Of a stretch of 64,000 nucleotides of DNA, positions 1 through 11,516 are shown piece by piece. Origin of the DNA: Amia ocellicauda (lineage: Eukaryota; Chordata; Actinopteri; Amiiformes; Amiidae); NCBI RefSeq assembly GCF_036373705.1, contig NW_027102730.1:62001-126000 (forward strand). Direction: 5' to 3'. Both the position numbers and the translations under genes were made by a program. Under the pieces are notes generated by a model. It was not told where the DNA came from. It did not search any database and saw only the letters and a program-made list of their open reading frames with translations. Position 1 is the first letter of the stretch; the number at the start of each line of letters is the position of its first letter.

Positions 1-109
1 ACACCATCCTGAACGCGTCCGATCTCGTCAGATCTCGGAAGCTAAACGGGGCAGGACCTGGTCAGTACATGATAGTGAGACCTCCTGGAAATACCTAGTG
101 CTGCAAGCT
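1..109 (+). rRNA. 5S rRNA copy 0, partial, altered box C
   Basis: The first ten bases lie outside the window. Box C reads ACATGATAGTGAG instead of CTTGGATGGGAG, and CGTCCG replaces CGCCCG. It is the same variant as the copy at 2002. Confidence 0.75.
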
Positions 110-331
110 TTTACGTCTCCTGGGAAACTTTATCGTAGCTCTTAATACTCTCTCTCTGTCTGGAGGAGATATAATTGAAGTATTGTACACGTATCCAGCT
201 ACTGTCAACACCCTTTGCTGCACTGATATTTTTCCATCCATTTTTCTTTTTTCTTTTTTTCTTTTTTTTTTGCTGGAAGTTCCGTCAATACCCGCCAACC
301 TTTAAGAGACATCATGCAGCCAGGCCTTTCG

Positions 332-450
332 GCTTGTGGCCACACCGTCCTGAATGCGCCCGATCTCGTCAGATCTCGGAAGCTAAACGGGGCAGGGCCT
401 GGTCAGTACTTGGATGGGAGACCTCCTAGAAATACCAGGTGCTGCCAGCT
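332..450 (+). rRNA. 5S rRNA copy 1
   Basis: Box C is normal (CTTGGATGGGAG). It starts GCTTGTGG and ends GCTGCCAGC, so the terminal helix has a mismatch. It is repeated 2011 bp downstream at 2343. Confidence 0.85.
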
Positions 451-659
451 TTTTACGTCTCCTGGGTAACTTCATCGTAGCTCTTAATACTCTCTTTCTG
501 TCTCCAGGAGATATAATTGAAGAATTGTACACGTACCCGGCTACTTTCAACACCCTTTGCTGCACTGGTATATTTCCCTCTATTTTTCTTTTTTTTTTTG
601 CTGGCAGTTCCGTCAATACCCGCCAGCCTTTAAGAGACATCATGCAGCCAGGCATCTCG

Positions 660-778
660 GCTTGCGGCCACACCATCCTGAACGCGCCCGATCTTGTCAG
701 ATCTCGGAAGCTAAACGGGGCAGGGCCTGGTCAGTACTTGGATGGGAGACCTCCTAGAAATACCAGGTGCTGCAAGCT
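660..778 (+). rRNA. 5S rRNA copy 2
   Basis: Box C is normal and the ends GCTTGC/GCAAGC pair. It has GATCTTGTC instead of GATCTCGTC. The upstream spacer is the short type with GGTATATTTCCCTC. Confidence 0.87.
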
Positions 779-988
779 TTTTACGTCTCCTGGGTAACTT
801 CATCGTAGCTCTTAATACTCTCTTTCTGTCTCCAGGAGATATAATTGAAGAATTGTACACGTACCCGGCTACTTTCAACACCCTTTGCTGCACTGGTATA
901 TTTCCCTCTATTTTTCTTTTTTTTTTTTGCTGGCAGTTCCGTCAATACCCGCCAGCCTTTAAGAGACATCATGCAGCCAAGCATCTCG

Positions 989-1107
989 GCTTGCGGCCAC
1001 ACCATCCTGAACGCGCCCGATCTCGTCAGATCTCGGAAGCTAAACGGGGCAGGACCTGGTCAGTACATGAAAGTGAGACCTCCTGGAAGTACCTAGTGCT
1101 GCAAGCT
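989..1107 (+). rRNA. 5S rRNA copy 3, altered box C
   Basis: Box C reads ACATGAAAGTGAG and the 3' arm has TACCTAGTGC. The same variant occurs at 3000 and 3672. Confidence 0.75.
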
Positions 1108-1235
1108 TTTACGTCTCCTGGGTAACTTTATCGTAGCTCTTAATACTCTCTCTCTGTCTGGAGGAGATATAATTGAAGTATTGTACACGTACCCAGCTAC
1201 TGTCAACACCCTTTGCTGCACTGATATTTTTCCAT

Positions 1236-1273
<38 letters not shown>

Positions 1274-1329
1274 GAAGTTCCGTCAATACCCGCCAACCTT
1301 TAAGAGACATCATGCAGCCAGGCCTCTTG

Positions 1330-1448
1330 GCTTGCGGCCACACCGTCCTGAACGTGCCCGATCTCGTAAGATCTCGGAAGCTAAACGGGGCAGGACCTGG
1401 TCAGTACTTGGATGGGAGACCTCCTGGAAATACCTGGTGCTGCAAGCT
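1330..1448 (+). rRNA. 5S rRNA copy 4
   Basis: Box C is normal. GAACGTGCCC and CTCGTAAG mark a subtype shared with the copies at 4014 and 5360. Confidence 0.85.
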
Positions 1449-1672
1449 TTTACGTCTCCTGGGTAACTTTATCGTAGCTTTTAATTCTCTCTCTCTGTCT
1501 GGAGGAGATATAATTGAAGTATTGTACACGTATCCAGCTACTGTCAACACCCTTTGCTGCACTGATATTTTTCCATCCATTTTTCTTTTTTCTTTTTATC
1601 TTTTTTTTTTTTGCTGGAAGTTCCGTCAATACCCTCCAACCTTTAAGAGACATCATGCAGCCAGGCCTTTCG

Positions 1673-1791
1673 GCTTGTGGCCACACCGTCCTGAATGCGC
1701 CCGATCTCGTCAGATCTCGGAAGCTAAACGGGGCAGGGCCTGGTCAGTACTTGGATGGGAGACCTCCTAGAAATACCAGGTGCTGCAAGCT
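1673..1791 (+). rRNA. 5S rRNA copy 5
   Basis: Box C is normal. It starts GCTTGTGG with GAATGCGCC, and its GCAAGC end leaves one mismatch in the terminal helix. Confidence 0.86.
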
Positions 1792-2001
1792 TTTTACGTC
1801 TCCTGGGTAACTTCATCGTAGCTCTTAATACTCTCTTTCTGTCTCCAGGAGATATAATTGAAGAATTGTACACGTACCCGGCTACTTTCAACACCCTTTG
1901 CTGCACTGGTATATTTCCCTCTATTTTTCTTTTTTTTTTTTGCTGGCAGTTCCGTCAATACCCGCCAGCCTTTAAGAGACATCATGCAGCCAGGCATCTC
2001 G

Positions 2002-2119
2002 GCTTGCGGCCACACCATCCTGAACGCGTCCGATCTCGTCAGATCTCGGAAGCTAAAGGGGGAGGACCTGGTCAGTACATGATAGTGAGACCTCCTGGAA
2101 ATACCTAGTGCTGCAAGCT
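2002..2119 (+). rRNA. 5S rRNA copy 6, altered box C
   Basis: Box C reads ACATGATAGTGAG. Box A is also changed and one base shorter (CTAAAGGGGGAGG). Confidence 0.72.
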
Positions 2120-2342
2120 TTTACGTCTCCTGGGAAACTTTATCGTAGCTCTTAATACTCTCTCTCTGTCTGGAGGAGATATAATTGAAGTATTGTACAC
2201 GTATCCAGCTACTGTCAACACCCTTTGCTGCACTGATATTTTTCCATCCATTTTTCTTTTTTCTTTTTTTCTTTTTTTTTTTGCTGGAAGTTCCGTCAAT
2301 ACCCGCCAACCTTTAAGAGACATCATGCAGCCAGGCCTTTCG

Positions 2343-2461
2343 GCTTGTGGCCACACCGTCCTGAATGCGCCCGATCTCGTCAGATCTCGGAAGCTAAACG
2401 GGGCAGGGCCTGGTCAGTACTTGGATGGGAGACCTCCTAGAAATACCAGGTGCTGCCAGCT
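2343..2461 (+). rRNA. 5S rRNA copy 7
   Basis: Box C is normal and the end is GCTGCCAGC. It is the 2011-bp offset twin of the copy at 332. Confidence 0.85.
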
Positions 2462-2670
2462 TTTTACGTCTCCTGGGTAACTTCATCGTAGCTCTTAATA
2501 CTCTCTTTCTGTCTCCAGGAGATATAATTGAAGAATTGTACACGTACCCGGCTACTTTCAACACCCTTTGCTGCACTGGTATATTTCCCTCTATTTTTCT
2601 TTTTTTTTTTGCTGGCAGTTCCGTCAATACCCGCCAGCCTTTAAGAGACATCATGCAGCCAGGCTTCTCG

Positions 2671-2789
2671 GCTTGCGGCCACACCATCCTGAACGCGCCC
2701 GATCTTGTCAGATCTCGGAAGCTAAACGGGGCAGGGCCTGGTCAGTACTTGGATGGGAGACCTCCTAGAAATACCAGGTGCTGCAAGCT
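2671..2789 (+). rRNA. 5S rRNA copy 8
   Basis: Box C is normal, with GATCTTGTC. It is the twin of the copy at 660; the flank just upstream differs by one base. Confidence 0.87.
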
Positions 2790-2999
2790 TTTTACGTCTC
2801 CTGGGTAACTTCATCGTAGCTCTTAATACTCTCTTTCTGTCTCCAGGAGATATAATTGAAGAATTGTACACGTACCCGGCTACTTTCAACACCCTTTGCT
2901 GCACTGGTATATTTCCCTCTATTTTTCTTTTTTTTTTTTGCTGGCAGTTCCGTCAATACCCGCCAGCCTTTAAGAGACATCATGCAGCCAGGCATCTCG

Positions 3000-3118
3000 G
3001 CTTGCGGCCACACCATCCTGAACGCGCCCGATCTCGTCAGATCTCGGAAGCTAAACGGGGCAGGACCTGGTCAGTACATGAAAGTGAGACCTCCTGGAAG
3101 TACCTAGTGCTGCAAGCT
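3000..3118 (+). rRNA. 5S rRNA copy 9, altered box C
   Basis: Box C reads ACATGAAAGTGAG. It is the twin of the copy at 989. Confidence 0.75.
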
Positions 3119-3342
3119 TTTACGTCTCCTGGGTAACTTTATCGTAGCTCTTAATACTCTCTCTCTGTCTGGAGGAGATATAATTGAAGTATTGTACACG
3201 TATCCAGCTACTGTCAACACCCTTTGCTGCACTGATATTTTTCCATCCATTTTTCTTTTTTCTTTTTATCTTTTTTTTTTTTGCTGGAAGTTCCGTCAAT
3301 ACCCGCCAACCTTTAAGAGACATCATGCAGCCAGGCCTTTCG

Positions 3343-3461
3343 GCTTGTGGCCACACCGTCCTGAATGCGCCTGATCTCGTCAGATCTCGGAAGCTAAACG
3401 GGGCAGGGCCTGGTCAGTACTTGGATGGGAGACCTCCTAGAAATACCAGGTGCTGCAAGCT
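3343..3461 (+). rRNA. 5S rRNA copy 10
   Basis: Box C is normal. GCGCCTGATC carries a private change in the loop before GATCTCG. Confidence 0.85.
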
Positions 3462-3671
3462 TTTTACGTCTCCTGGGTAACTTCATCGTAGCTCTTAATA
3501 CTCTCTTTCTGTCTCCAGGAGATATAATTGAAGAATTGTACACGTACCCGGCTACTTTCAACACCCTTTGCTGCACTGGTATATTTCCCTCTATTTTTCT
3601 TTTTTTTTTTTGCTGGCAGTTCCGTCAATACCCGCCAGCCTTTAAGAGACATCATGCAGCCAGGCATCTCG

Positions 3672-3790
3672 GCTTGCGGCCACACCATCCTGAACGCGCC
3701 CGATCTCGTCAGATCTCGGAAGCTAAACGGGGCAGGACCTGGTCAGTACATGAAAGTGAGACCTCCTGGAAGTACCTAGTGCTGCAAGCT
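3672..3790 (+). rRNA. 5S rRNA copy 11, altered box C
   Basis: Box C reads ACATGAAAGTGAG, with TACCTAGTGC in the 3' arm. Confidence 0.75.
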
Positions 3791-4013
3791 TTTACGTCTC
3801 CTGGGTAACTTTATCGTAGCTCTTAATACTCTCTCTCTGTCTGGAGGAGATATAATTGAAGTATTGTACACGTATCCAGCTACTGTCAACACCCTTTGCT
3901 GCACTGATATTTTTCCATCCATTTTTCTTTTTTTTTTTTTTTTTTTTTTTTTTGCTGGAAGTTCCGTCAATACCCGCCAACCTTTAAGAGACATCATGCA
4001 GCCAGGCCTCTTG

Positions 4014-4132
4014 GCTTGCGGCCACACCGTCCTGAACGTGCCCGATCTCGTAAGATCTCGGAAGCTAAACGGGGCAGGACCTGGTCAGTACTTGGATGGG
4101 AGACCTCCTGGAAATACCTGGTGCTGCAAGCT
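4014..4132 (+). rRNA. 5S rRNA copy 12
   Basis: Box C is normal. It belongs to the GAACGTGCCC / CTCGTAAG subtype. Confidence 0.85.
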
Positions 4133-4267
4133 TTTACGTCTCCTGGGTAACTTTATCGTAGCTTTTAATTCTCTCTTTCTGTCTGGAGGAGATATAATTG
4201 AAGAATTGTACACGTACCCAGCTACTGTCAATACCCTTTGCTGCACTGATATTTTTCCATCCATTTT

Positions 4268-4302
<35 letters not shown>

Positions 4303-4358
4303 GAAGTTCCGTCAATACCCGCCAACCTTTAAGAGACATCATGCAGCCAGGCCTTTCG

Positions 4359-4477
4359 GCTTGTGGCCACACCGTCCTGAATGCGCCCGATCTCGTCAGA
4401 TCTCGGAAGCTAAACGGGGCAGGGCCTGGTCAGTACTTGGATGGGAGACCTCCTAGAAATACCAGGTGCTGCAAGCT
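4359..4477 (+). rRNA. 5S rRNA copy 13
   Basis: Box C is normal, with GCTTGTGG and GAATGCGCC. The upstream T tract is among the longest in the array. Confidence 0.86.
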
Positions 4478-4686
4478 TTTTACGTCTCCTGGGTAACTTC
4501 ATCGTAGCTCTTAATACTCTCTTTCTGTCTCCAGGAGATATAATTGAAGAATTGTACACGTACCCGGCTACTTTCAACACCCTTTGCTGCACTGGTATAT
4601 TTCCCTCTATTTTTCTTTTTTTTTTTGCTGGCAGTTCCGTCAATACCCGCCAGCCTTTAAGAGACATCATGCAGCCAGGCATCTCG

Positions 4687-4806
4687 GCTTGCGGCGACAC
4701 CATCCTGAACGCGCCCGATCTTGTCAGATCTCGGGAAGCTAAACGGGGCAGGGCCTGGTCAGTACTTGGATGGGAGACCTCCTAGAAATACCAGGTGCTG
4801 CAAGCT
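4687..4806 (+). rRNA. 5S rRNA copy 14, one-base insertion
   Basis: Box C is normal. An extra G before box A (CTCGGGAAGC) makes it one base longer, and GGCGACACC replaces GGCCACACC. Confidence 0.8.
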
Positions 4807-5016
4807 TTTTACGTCTCCTGGGTAACTTCATCGTAGCTCTTAATACTCTCTTTCTGTCTCCAGGAGATATAATTGAAGAATTGTACACGTACCCGGCTAC
4901 TTTCAACACCCTTTGCTGCACTGGTATATTTCCCTCTATTTTTCTTTTTTTTTTTTGCTGGCAGTTCCGTCAATACCCGCCAGCCTTTAAGAGACATCAT
5001 GCAGCCAGGCATCTCG

Positions 5017-5135
5017 GCTTGCGGCCACACCATCCTGAACGCGCCCGATCTCGTCAGATCTCGGAAGCTAAACGGGGCAGGACCTGGTCAGTACATGAAA
5101 GTGAGACCTCCTGGAAATACCTAGTGCTGCAAGCT
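5017..5135 (+). rRNA. 5S rRNA copy 15, altered box C
   Basis: Box C reads ACATGAAAGTGAG, with ACCTAGTGC downstream. Confidence 0.75.
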
Positions 5136-5359
5136 TTTACGTCTCCTGGGTAACTTTATCGTAGCTCTTAATAATCTCTCTCTGTCTGGAGGAGATATAA
5201 TTGAAGTATTGTACACGTATCCAGCTACTGTCAACACCCTTTGCTGCACTGATATTTTTCCATCCATTTTTCTTTTTTCTTTTTTTTTTTTTTTTTTTTG
5301 CTGGAAGTTCCGTCAATACCCGCCAACCTTTAAGAGACATCATGCACCCAGGCCTCTTG

Positions 5360-5478
5360 GCTTGCGGCCACACCGTCCTGAACGTGCCCGATCTCGTAAG
5401 ATCTCGGAAGCTAAACGGGGCAGGACCTGGTCAGTACTTGGATGGGAGACCTCCTGGAAATACCTGGTGCTGCAAGCT
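5360..5478 (+). rRNA. 5S rRNA copy 16
   Basis: Box C is normal. It belongs to the GAACGTG / CTCGTAAG subtype; the flank has CATGCACCC instead of CATGCAGCC. Confidence 0.85.
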
Positions 5479-5692
5479 TTTACGTCTCCTGGGTAACTTT
5501 ATCATAGCTCTTAATTCTCTCTTTCTGTCTGGAGGAGATATAATTGAAGAATTGTACACGTACCCAGCTACTGTCAATACCCTTTGCTGCACTGATATTT
5601 TTCCATCCATTTTTCTTTTTTTTTTTTTTTTTGCTGGAAGTTCCGTCAATACCCGCCAACCTTTAAGAGACATCATGCACCCAGACATCTCG

Positions 5693-5811
5693 GCTTGCGG
5701 CCACACCGTCCTGAACGCGCCCGATCTTGTCAGATCTCGGAAGCTAAACGGGGCAGGACCTGGTCAGTACTTAAATGTGAGACCTCCTGGAAATACCAGG
5801 TGCTGCCAGCT
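5693..5811 (+). rRNA. 5S rRNA copy 17, altered box C
   Basis: Box C reads CTTAAATGTGAG and the end is GCTGCCAGC. It matches the copy at 10729. Confidence 0.77.
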
Positions 5812-6021
5812 TTTTACGTCTCCTGGGGAACTTCATCGTAGCTCTTAATACTCTCTTTCTGTCTGGAGAAGATATAATTGAAGAATTGTACACGTACCCG
5901 GCTACTTTCAACACCCTGTGCTGCACTGGTATATTTCCCTCTATTTTTCTTTTTTTTTTTTGCTGGCAGTTCCGTCAATACCCGCCAGCCTTTAAGAGAC
6001 ATCATGCAGCCAGGCTTCTCG

Positions 6022-6140
6022 GCTTGCGGCCACACCGTCCTGAATGCGCCCGATCTCGTCAGATCTCGGAAGCTAAACGGGGCAGGGCCTGGTCAGTACT
6101 TGGATGGGAGACCTCCTAGAAATACCAGGTGCTGCAAGCT
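6022..6140 (+). rRNA. 5S rRNA copy 18
   Basis: Box C is normal and the terminal helix pairs. It has GAATGCGCC. Confidence 0.87.
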
Positions 6141-6356
6141 TTTTACGTCTCCTGGGTAACTTCATCGTAGCTCTTAATACTCTCTTTCTGTCTGGAGGAG
6201 ATATAATTGAAGAATTGTACACGTACTAGGCTACTTTCAACAGCCTTTGCTGCACTGATATTTTTCCCTCCATTTTTCTTTTTATTTTATTTTTTTGCTG
6301 GAAGTTCCGTCAATATCCGCCAGCCTTTAAGAGACATCATGCAGCCAGGCCTCTTG

Positions 6357-6475
6357 GCTTGTAGTCACACCGTCCTGAACGCGCCCGATCATATCAGATT
6401 TCGGAAGCTAAACGGGGCAGGGCCTGGTCAGTACTTGGATGTGTGACCTCCTGGAAATACCAGGTGCTGCAAGCT
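6357..6475 (+). rRNA. 5S rRNA copy 19, divergent
   Basis: It carries GCTTGTAGTC, GATCATATC, GATTTCGG and box C CTTGGATGTGTG. The subtype recurs at 15747 and 16755. Confidence 0.75.
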
Positions 6476-6685
6476 TTTTACGTCTCCTGGGTAACTTCAT
6501 CGTAGCTCTTAATACTCTCTTTCTTTCTCCAGGAGATATAATTGAAGAATTGTACACGTACCCGACTACTTTCAACACCCTGTGCTGCACTGGTATATTT
6601 CCCTCTATTTTTCTTTTTTTTTTTTGCTGGCAGTTCCGTCAATACCCGCCAGCCTTTAAGAGACGTCATGCAGCCAGACATCTCG

Positions 6686-6804
6686 GCTTGCGGCCACACC
6701 GTCCTGAACGCGCCCGATCTCGTCAGATCTCGGAAGCTAAACGGGGCAGGACCTGTTCAGTACTTGAATGTGAGACCTCCTGGAAATACCTGGTGCTGCA
6801 AGCT
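6686..6804 (+). rRNA. 5S rRNA copy 20, altered box C
   Basis: Box C reads CTTGAATGTGAG, and CCTGTTCAG replaces CCTGGTCAG. Confidence 0.77.
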
Positions 6805-7024
6805 TTTACGTCTCCTGGGTAACTTCAGCGTAGCTCTTAATACTCTCATTCAGTCTGGAGGAGATATAATTGAAGAATTGTACATGTACCCGGCTACTTT
6901 CAACACCCTGTTCTGCACTGATATTTTTCCCTCCATTTTTCTATTTATTTATTTTTTATTTTTTGCTGGAAGTTCCGTCAATACCCGCCAGCCTTTAAGA
7001 GACATCATGCAGCCAGGCCTCTTG

Positions 7025-7142
7025 GCTTGCGGCCACACCGTCCTGAACGCGCACGATCTCATCAGATTTCGGAAGCTAACGGGGCAGGGCCTGGTCAGTA
7101 CTTGGATGGGTGACCTCCTGGAAATACCATGTGCTGCAAGCT
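7025..7142 (+). rRNA. 5S rRNA copy 21, divergent
   Basis: It has GCGCACGATCTCATC, a one-base loss in box A (GCTAACGGGG) and box C GGATGGGTG. Its near-identical partner is at 10401. Confidence 0.77.
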
Positions 7143-7355
7143 TTTTACGTCTCCTGGGTAACTTCATCATAGCTCTTAATACTCTCTTTCAGTCTGTAGG
7201 AGATATTATTGAAGAATTGTACACGTACCCGGCTACTTTCAAAACCCTTTGCTGCACTATTTTTCCCTCCATTTTTCTTTTTTCTTTTTTTTTTTGCTGT
7301 AAGTTCCGTCAATACCCGCCAGCCTTAAAGAGACATCATGCAGCCGTGCCTCTCG

Positions 7356-7474
7356 GCTTTCGGCCACACCGTCCTGAATGCGCATGATATCGTCAGATCT
7401 CGGAAGCTAAACGGGGCAGGACCTGGTCAGTACTTGAATGTGAGACCTCCTGGAAATACCAGGTGCTGCAAACT
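7356..7474 (+). rRNA. 5S rRNA copy 22, divergent
   Basis: It starts GCTTTCGG, has GCATGATATCG and box C CTTGAATGTGAG, and ends GCAAAC, so the terminal helix is weakened. Confidence 0.74.
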
Positions 7475-7694
7475 TTTACGTCTCCTGGGTAACTTTATCG
7501 TAGCTCTTAATACTCTCTTTCAGTCTGCAGGAGATATAATTGAAGAATTGTACACGTACCCGGCTACTTTCAACACCCTTTCCTGCACTGATATTTTTCC
7601 CTCCATTTTTCTATTTTTTTTTTTTTTTTTTTTTGCTGGAAGTTCCGTCAATACCCGCCAACCTTTAAGAGACATCATGCAGCCAGGCCTTTTG

Positions 7695-7813
7695 GCTTGT
7701 GGCCACACCGTCCTGAATGCGCCCGATCTCGTCAGATCTCGGAAGCTAAACGGGGCAGGGCCTGGTCAGTACTTGGATGGGAGACCTCCTAGAAATACCA
7801 GGTGCTGCAAGCT
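7695..7813 (+). rRNA. 5S rRNA copy 23
   Basis: Box C is normal, with GCTTGTGG and GAATGCGCC. Confidence 0.86.
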
Positions 7814-8029
7814 TTTTACGTCTCCTGGGTAACTTCATCGTAACTCTTAATACTCTCTATCTGTCTGGAGGAGATATAATTGAAGTATTGTACACGTACC
7901 CAGCTACTGTCAACACCATTTGCTGCACTGATATTTTTCCATCCATTTTTTTTTTTTTTTTTTTTTTTTGCTTGAAGTTCTGTCAATACCCGCCAACCTT
8001 TAAGAGACATCATGCAGCCAGGCGTCTCG

Positions 8030-8148
8030 GCTTGCGGCCACACCATCCTGAACTCGCCCGATCTCGTCAGATCTTGGAAGCTAAACGGGGCAGGACCTGG
8101 TCGGTACATGAATGTGAGACCTCCTGGAAATACCTGGTGCTGCAAGCT
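8030..8148 (+). rRNA. 5S rRNA copy 24, altered box C
   Basis: It carries GAACTCGCC, GATCTTGG and CGGTACATGAATGTGAG. Confidence 0.74.
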
Positions 8149-8366
8149 TTTACGTCTCCTGGGTAACTTTATCGTAGCTCTTAATACTCTCTATCTGTCT
8201 GGATGGAGATATAATTGAAGTATTGTACACGTACCCAGCTACTGTCAACACCCTTTGCTGCACTGATATTTTTCCATCCATTTTTCTTTTTTTTTTTTTT
8301 TTTTCTGCTGGAAGTTCCGTCAATACCCGCCAACCTTTAAGAGACATAATGCAGCCAGGCCTCTCG

Positions 8367-8485
8367 GCTTGCGGCCACACCGTCCTGAATGCGCCCGATC
8401 TCGTCAGATCTCGGAAGCTAAACGGGGCAGGGCCTGGTCAGTACTTGGATGGGAGACCTCCTAGAAATACCAGGTGCTGTAAGCC
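8367..8485 (+). rRNA. 5S rRNA copy 25
   Basis: Box C is normal. The 3' end is GCTGTAAGCC, so pairing with GCTTGC uses a G-U pair. Confidence 0.85.
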
Positions 8486-8706
8486 TTTTACGTCTCCTGG
8501 GTAACTTCATCGTAGCTCTTAATACTCTCTATCTGTCCAGAGGAGATATAATTTAAGTATTGTACACGTACCCAGCTACTGTCAACACCCTTTGCTGCAC
8601 TGATATTTTTCCATCCATTTTTTTTTTTTAATTTTTTTTTTTTTTTGCTTGAAGTTCTGTCAATACCCGCCAACCTTTAAGAGACATCATGCAGCCAGGC
8701 ATCTCG

Positions 8707-8825
8707 GCTTGCGGCCACACCATCCTGAACGTGCCCGATCTCGTCAGATCTCGGAAGCTAAACGGGGCAGGACCTGGTCAGTACATGAATGTGAGACCTC
8801 CTGGAAATACCTGGTGCTGCAAGCT
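8707..8825 (+). rRNA. 5S rRNA copy 26, altered box C
   Basis: It carries GAACGTGCCC and ACATGAATGTGAG. It is duplicated 3365 bp downstream at 12072. Confidence 0.75.
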
Positions 8826-9041
8826 TTTACGTCTCCTGGGTAACTTTATCGTAGCTCTTAATACTCTCTATCTGTCTGGAGGAGATATAATTGAAGTATT
8901 GTACACGTACCCAGCTACTGTCAACATCCTTTGCTGCACTGATATTTTTCCATCCATTTTTCTTTTTTTTTTTTTTTTTCTGCTGGAAGTTCCGTCAATA
9001 CCCGCCAACCTTTAAGAGACATAATGCAGCCAGGCCTCTCG

Positions 9042-9160
9042 GCTTGCGGCCACACCGTCCTGAATGCGCCCGATCTCGTCAGATCTCGGAAGCTAAACGG
9101 GGCAGGGCCTGGTCAGTACTTGGATGGGAGACCTCCTAGAAATACCAGGTGCTGCAAGCC
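9042..9160 (+). rRNA. 5S rRNA copy 27
   Basis: Box C is normal, with GAATGCGCC. The upstream flank reads GACATAATGCAG. Confidence 0.87.
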
Positions 9161-9370
9161 TTTTACGTCTCCTGGGTAACTTCATCGTAGCTCTTAATAC
9201 TCTCTTTCTGTCTCCAGGAGATATAATTGAAGAATTGTACACGTACTAGGCTACTTTCAACACCCTTTGCTGCACTGGTATATTTCCCTCTATTTTTCTT
9301 TTTTTTTTTTCCTGGCAGTTCCGTCAATACCCGCCAGCCTTTAAGAGACATCATGCAGCCAAGCGTCTCG

Positions 9371-9489
9371 GCTTGCGGCCACACCATCCTGAACTCGCCC
9401 GATCTCGTCAGATCTCGGAAGCTAAACGGGGCAGGACCTGGTCGGTACATGAATGTGAGACCTCCTGGAAATACCTGGTGCTGCAAGCT
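9371..9489 (+). rRNA. 5S rRNA copy 28, altered box C
   Basis: It carries GAACTCGCC and CGGTACATGAATGTGAG. Confidence 0.74.
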
Positions 9490-9624
9490 TTTACGTCTCC
9501 TGGGTAACTTTATCGTAGCTCTTAATACTCTCTATTTGTCTGGAGGAGATATAATTGAAGTATTGTACACGTACCCAGCTACTGTCAACATCCTTTGCTG
9601 CACTGATATTTTTCCATCCATTTT

Positions 9625-9660
<36 letters not shown>

Positions 9661-9716
9661 GCAGTTCCGTCAATACCCGCCAGCCTTTAAGAGACATCAT
9701 GCAGCCAGGGCTTTCG

Positions 9717-9835
9717 GCTTGCGGCCACACCGTCCTGAACGCGCCCGATCTCGTCAGATCTCGGAAGCTAAACGGGGCAGGGCCTGGTCAGTACTTGGAT
9801 GGGAGACCTCCTAGAAATACCAGGTGCTGCAAGCT
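9717..9835 (+). rRNA. 5S rRNA copy 29, near consensus
   Basis: Box A, box C and both terminal strands match the array consensus. It is one of the best candidates for an active copy. Confidence 0.9.
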
Positions 9836-10060
9836 TTTTACGTCTCCTGGGTAACTTCATCGTAACTCTTAATACTCTCTATCTGTCTGGAGGAGATATA
9901 ATTGAAGTATTGTACACGTACCCAGCTACTGTCAACACCATTTGCTGCACTGATATTTTTCCATCCATTTTTCTTTTTTCTTTTTTTCTTTTATTTTTTT
10001 GCTGGAAGTTCCGTCAATACCCGCCAACCTTTAAGAGACATCATGCAGCCAGGGCTTTCG

Positions 10061-10179
10061 GCTTGTGGACACACCGTCCTGAATGCGCCCGATCTCGTCA
10101 GATCTCGGAAGCTAAACGGTGCAGGGCCTGGTCAGTACTTGGATGGGAGACCTCCTAGAAATACCAGGTGCTGCAAGCT
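10061..10179 (+). rRNA. 5S rRNA copy 30
   Basis: Box C is normal. It has GTGGACACC at the 5' end and AACGGTGCAGG in box A. Confidence 0.84.
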
Positions 10180-10400
10180 TTTTACGTCTCCTGGGTAACT
10201 TCATCGTAGCTCTTAATACTCTCATTCAGTCTGGAGGAGATATAATTGAAGAATTGTACATGTACCCGGCTACTTTCAACACCCTGTTCTGCACTGATAT
10301 TTTTCCCTCCATTTTTCTATTTATTTATTTTTTATTTTTTGCTGGAAGTTCCGTCAATACCCGCCAGCCTTTAAGAGACATCATGCAGCCAGGCCTCTTG

Positions 10401-10518
10401 GCTTGCGGCCACACCGTCCTGAACGCGCACGATCTCATCAGATTTCGGAAGCTAACGGGGCAGGGCCTGGTCAGTACTTGGATGGGTGACCTCCTGGAAA
10501 TACCATGTGCTGCAAGCT
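10401..10518 (+). rRNA. 5S rRNA copy 31, divergent
   Basis: It is the partner of the copy at 7025: GCACGATCTCATC, GCTAACGGGG and GGATGGGTG, with the same TATTTATTTA-type upstream tract. Confidence 0.77.
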
Positions 10519-10728
10519 TTTTACGTCTCCTGGGTAACTTCATCATAGCTCTTAATACTCTCTTTCTGTCTCCAGGAGATATAATTGAAGAATTGTACAC
10601 GTACCCGGCCACTTTCAACACCCTTTGCTGCACTGGTATATTTCCCTCTATTTTTCTTTTTTTTTTTTGCTGGCAGTTCCGTCAATACCCGCCAGCCTTT
10701 AAGAGACATCATGCAGCCAGACATCTCG

Positions 10729-10847
10729 GCTTGCGGCCACACCGTCCTGAACGCGCCCGATCTTGTCAGATCTCGGAAGCTAAACGGGGCAGGACCTGGT
10801 CAGTACTTAAATGTGAGACCTCCTGGAAATACCAGGTGCTGCCAGCT
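10729..10847 (+). rRNA. 5S rRNA copy 32, altered box C
   Basis: Box C is CTTAAATGTGAG and the end GCTGCCAGC, as at 5693. Confidence 0.77.
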
Positions 10848-11057
10848 TTTTACGTCTCCTGGGGAACTTCATCGTAGCTCTTAATACTCTCTTTCTGTCT
10901 GGAGAAGATATAATTGAAGAATTGTACACGTACCCGGCTACTTTCAACACCCTTTGCTGCACTGGTATTTTTCCCTCTATTTTTCTTTTTTTTTTTTGCT
11001 GGCAGTTCCGTCAATACCCGCCAGCCTTTAAGAGACATCATGCAGCCAGGCATCTTG

Positions 11058-11176
11058 GCTTGCGGCCACACCATCCTGAACGCGCCCGATCTCGTCAGAT
11101 CTCGGAAGCTAAACGGGGCAGGGCCTGGTCAGTACTTGGATGGGAGACCTCCTAGAAATACCAGGTGCTGCAAGCT
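11058..11176 (+). rRNA. 5S rRNA copy 33, near consensus
   Basis: Boxes A and C and the terminal helix match the array consensus, with ACCATCC. Confidence 0.9.
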
Positions 11177-11305
11177 TTTTACGTCTCCTGGGTAACTTCA
11201 TCGTAGCTCTTAATACTCTCTATCTGTCCGGAGGAGATATAATTTAAGTATTGTACACGTACCCAGCTACTGTCAACACCCTTTGCTGCACTGATATTTT
11301 TCCAT

Positions 11306-11340
<35 letters not shown>

Positions 11341-11397
11341 TGAAGTTCTGTCAATACCCGCCAACCTTTAAGAGACATCATGCAGCCAGGCATCTCG

Positions 11398-11516
11398 GCT
11401 TGCGGCCACACCATCCTGAACGCGCCCGATCTCGTCAGATCTCGGAAGCTAAACGGGGCAGGACCTGGTCAGTACATGAATGTGAGACCTCCTGGAAATA
11501 CCTGGTGCTGCAAGCT
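11398..11516 (+). rRNA. 5S rRNA copy 34, altered box C
   Basis: Box C reads ACATGAATGTGAG; the rest is close to consensus. Confidence 0.77.
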
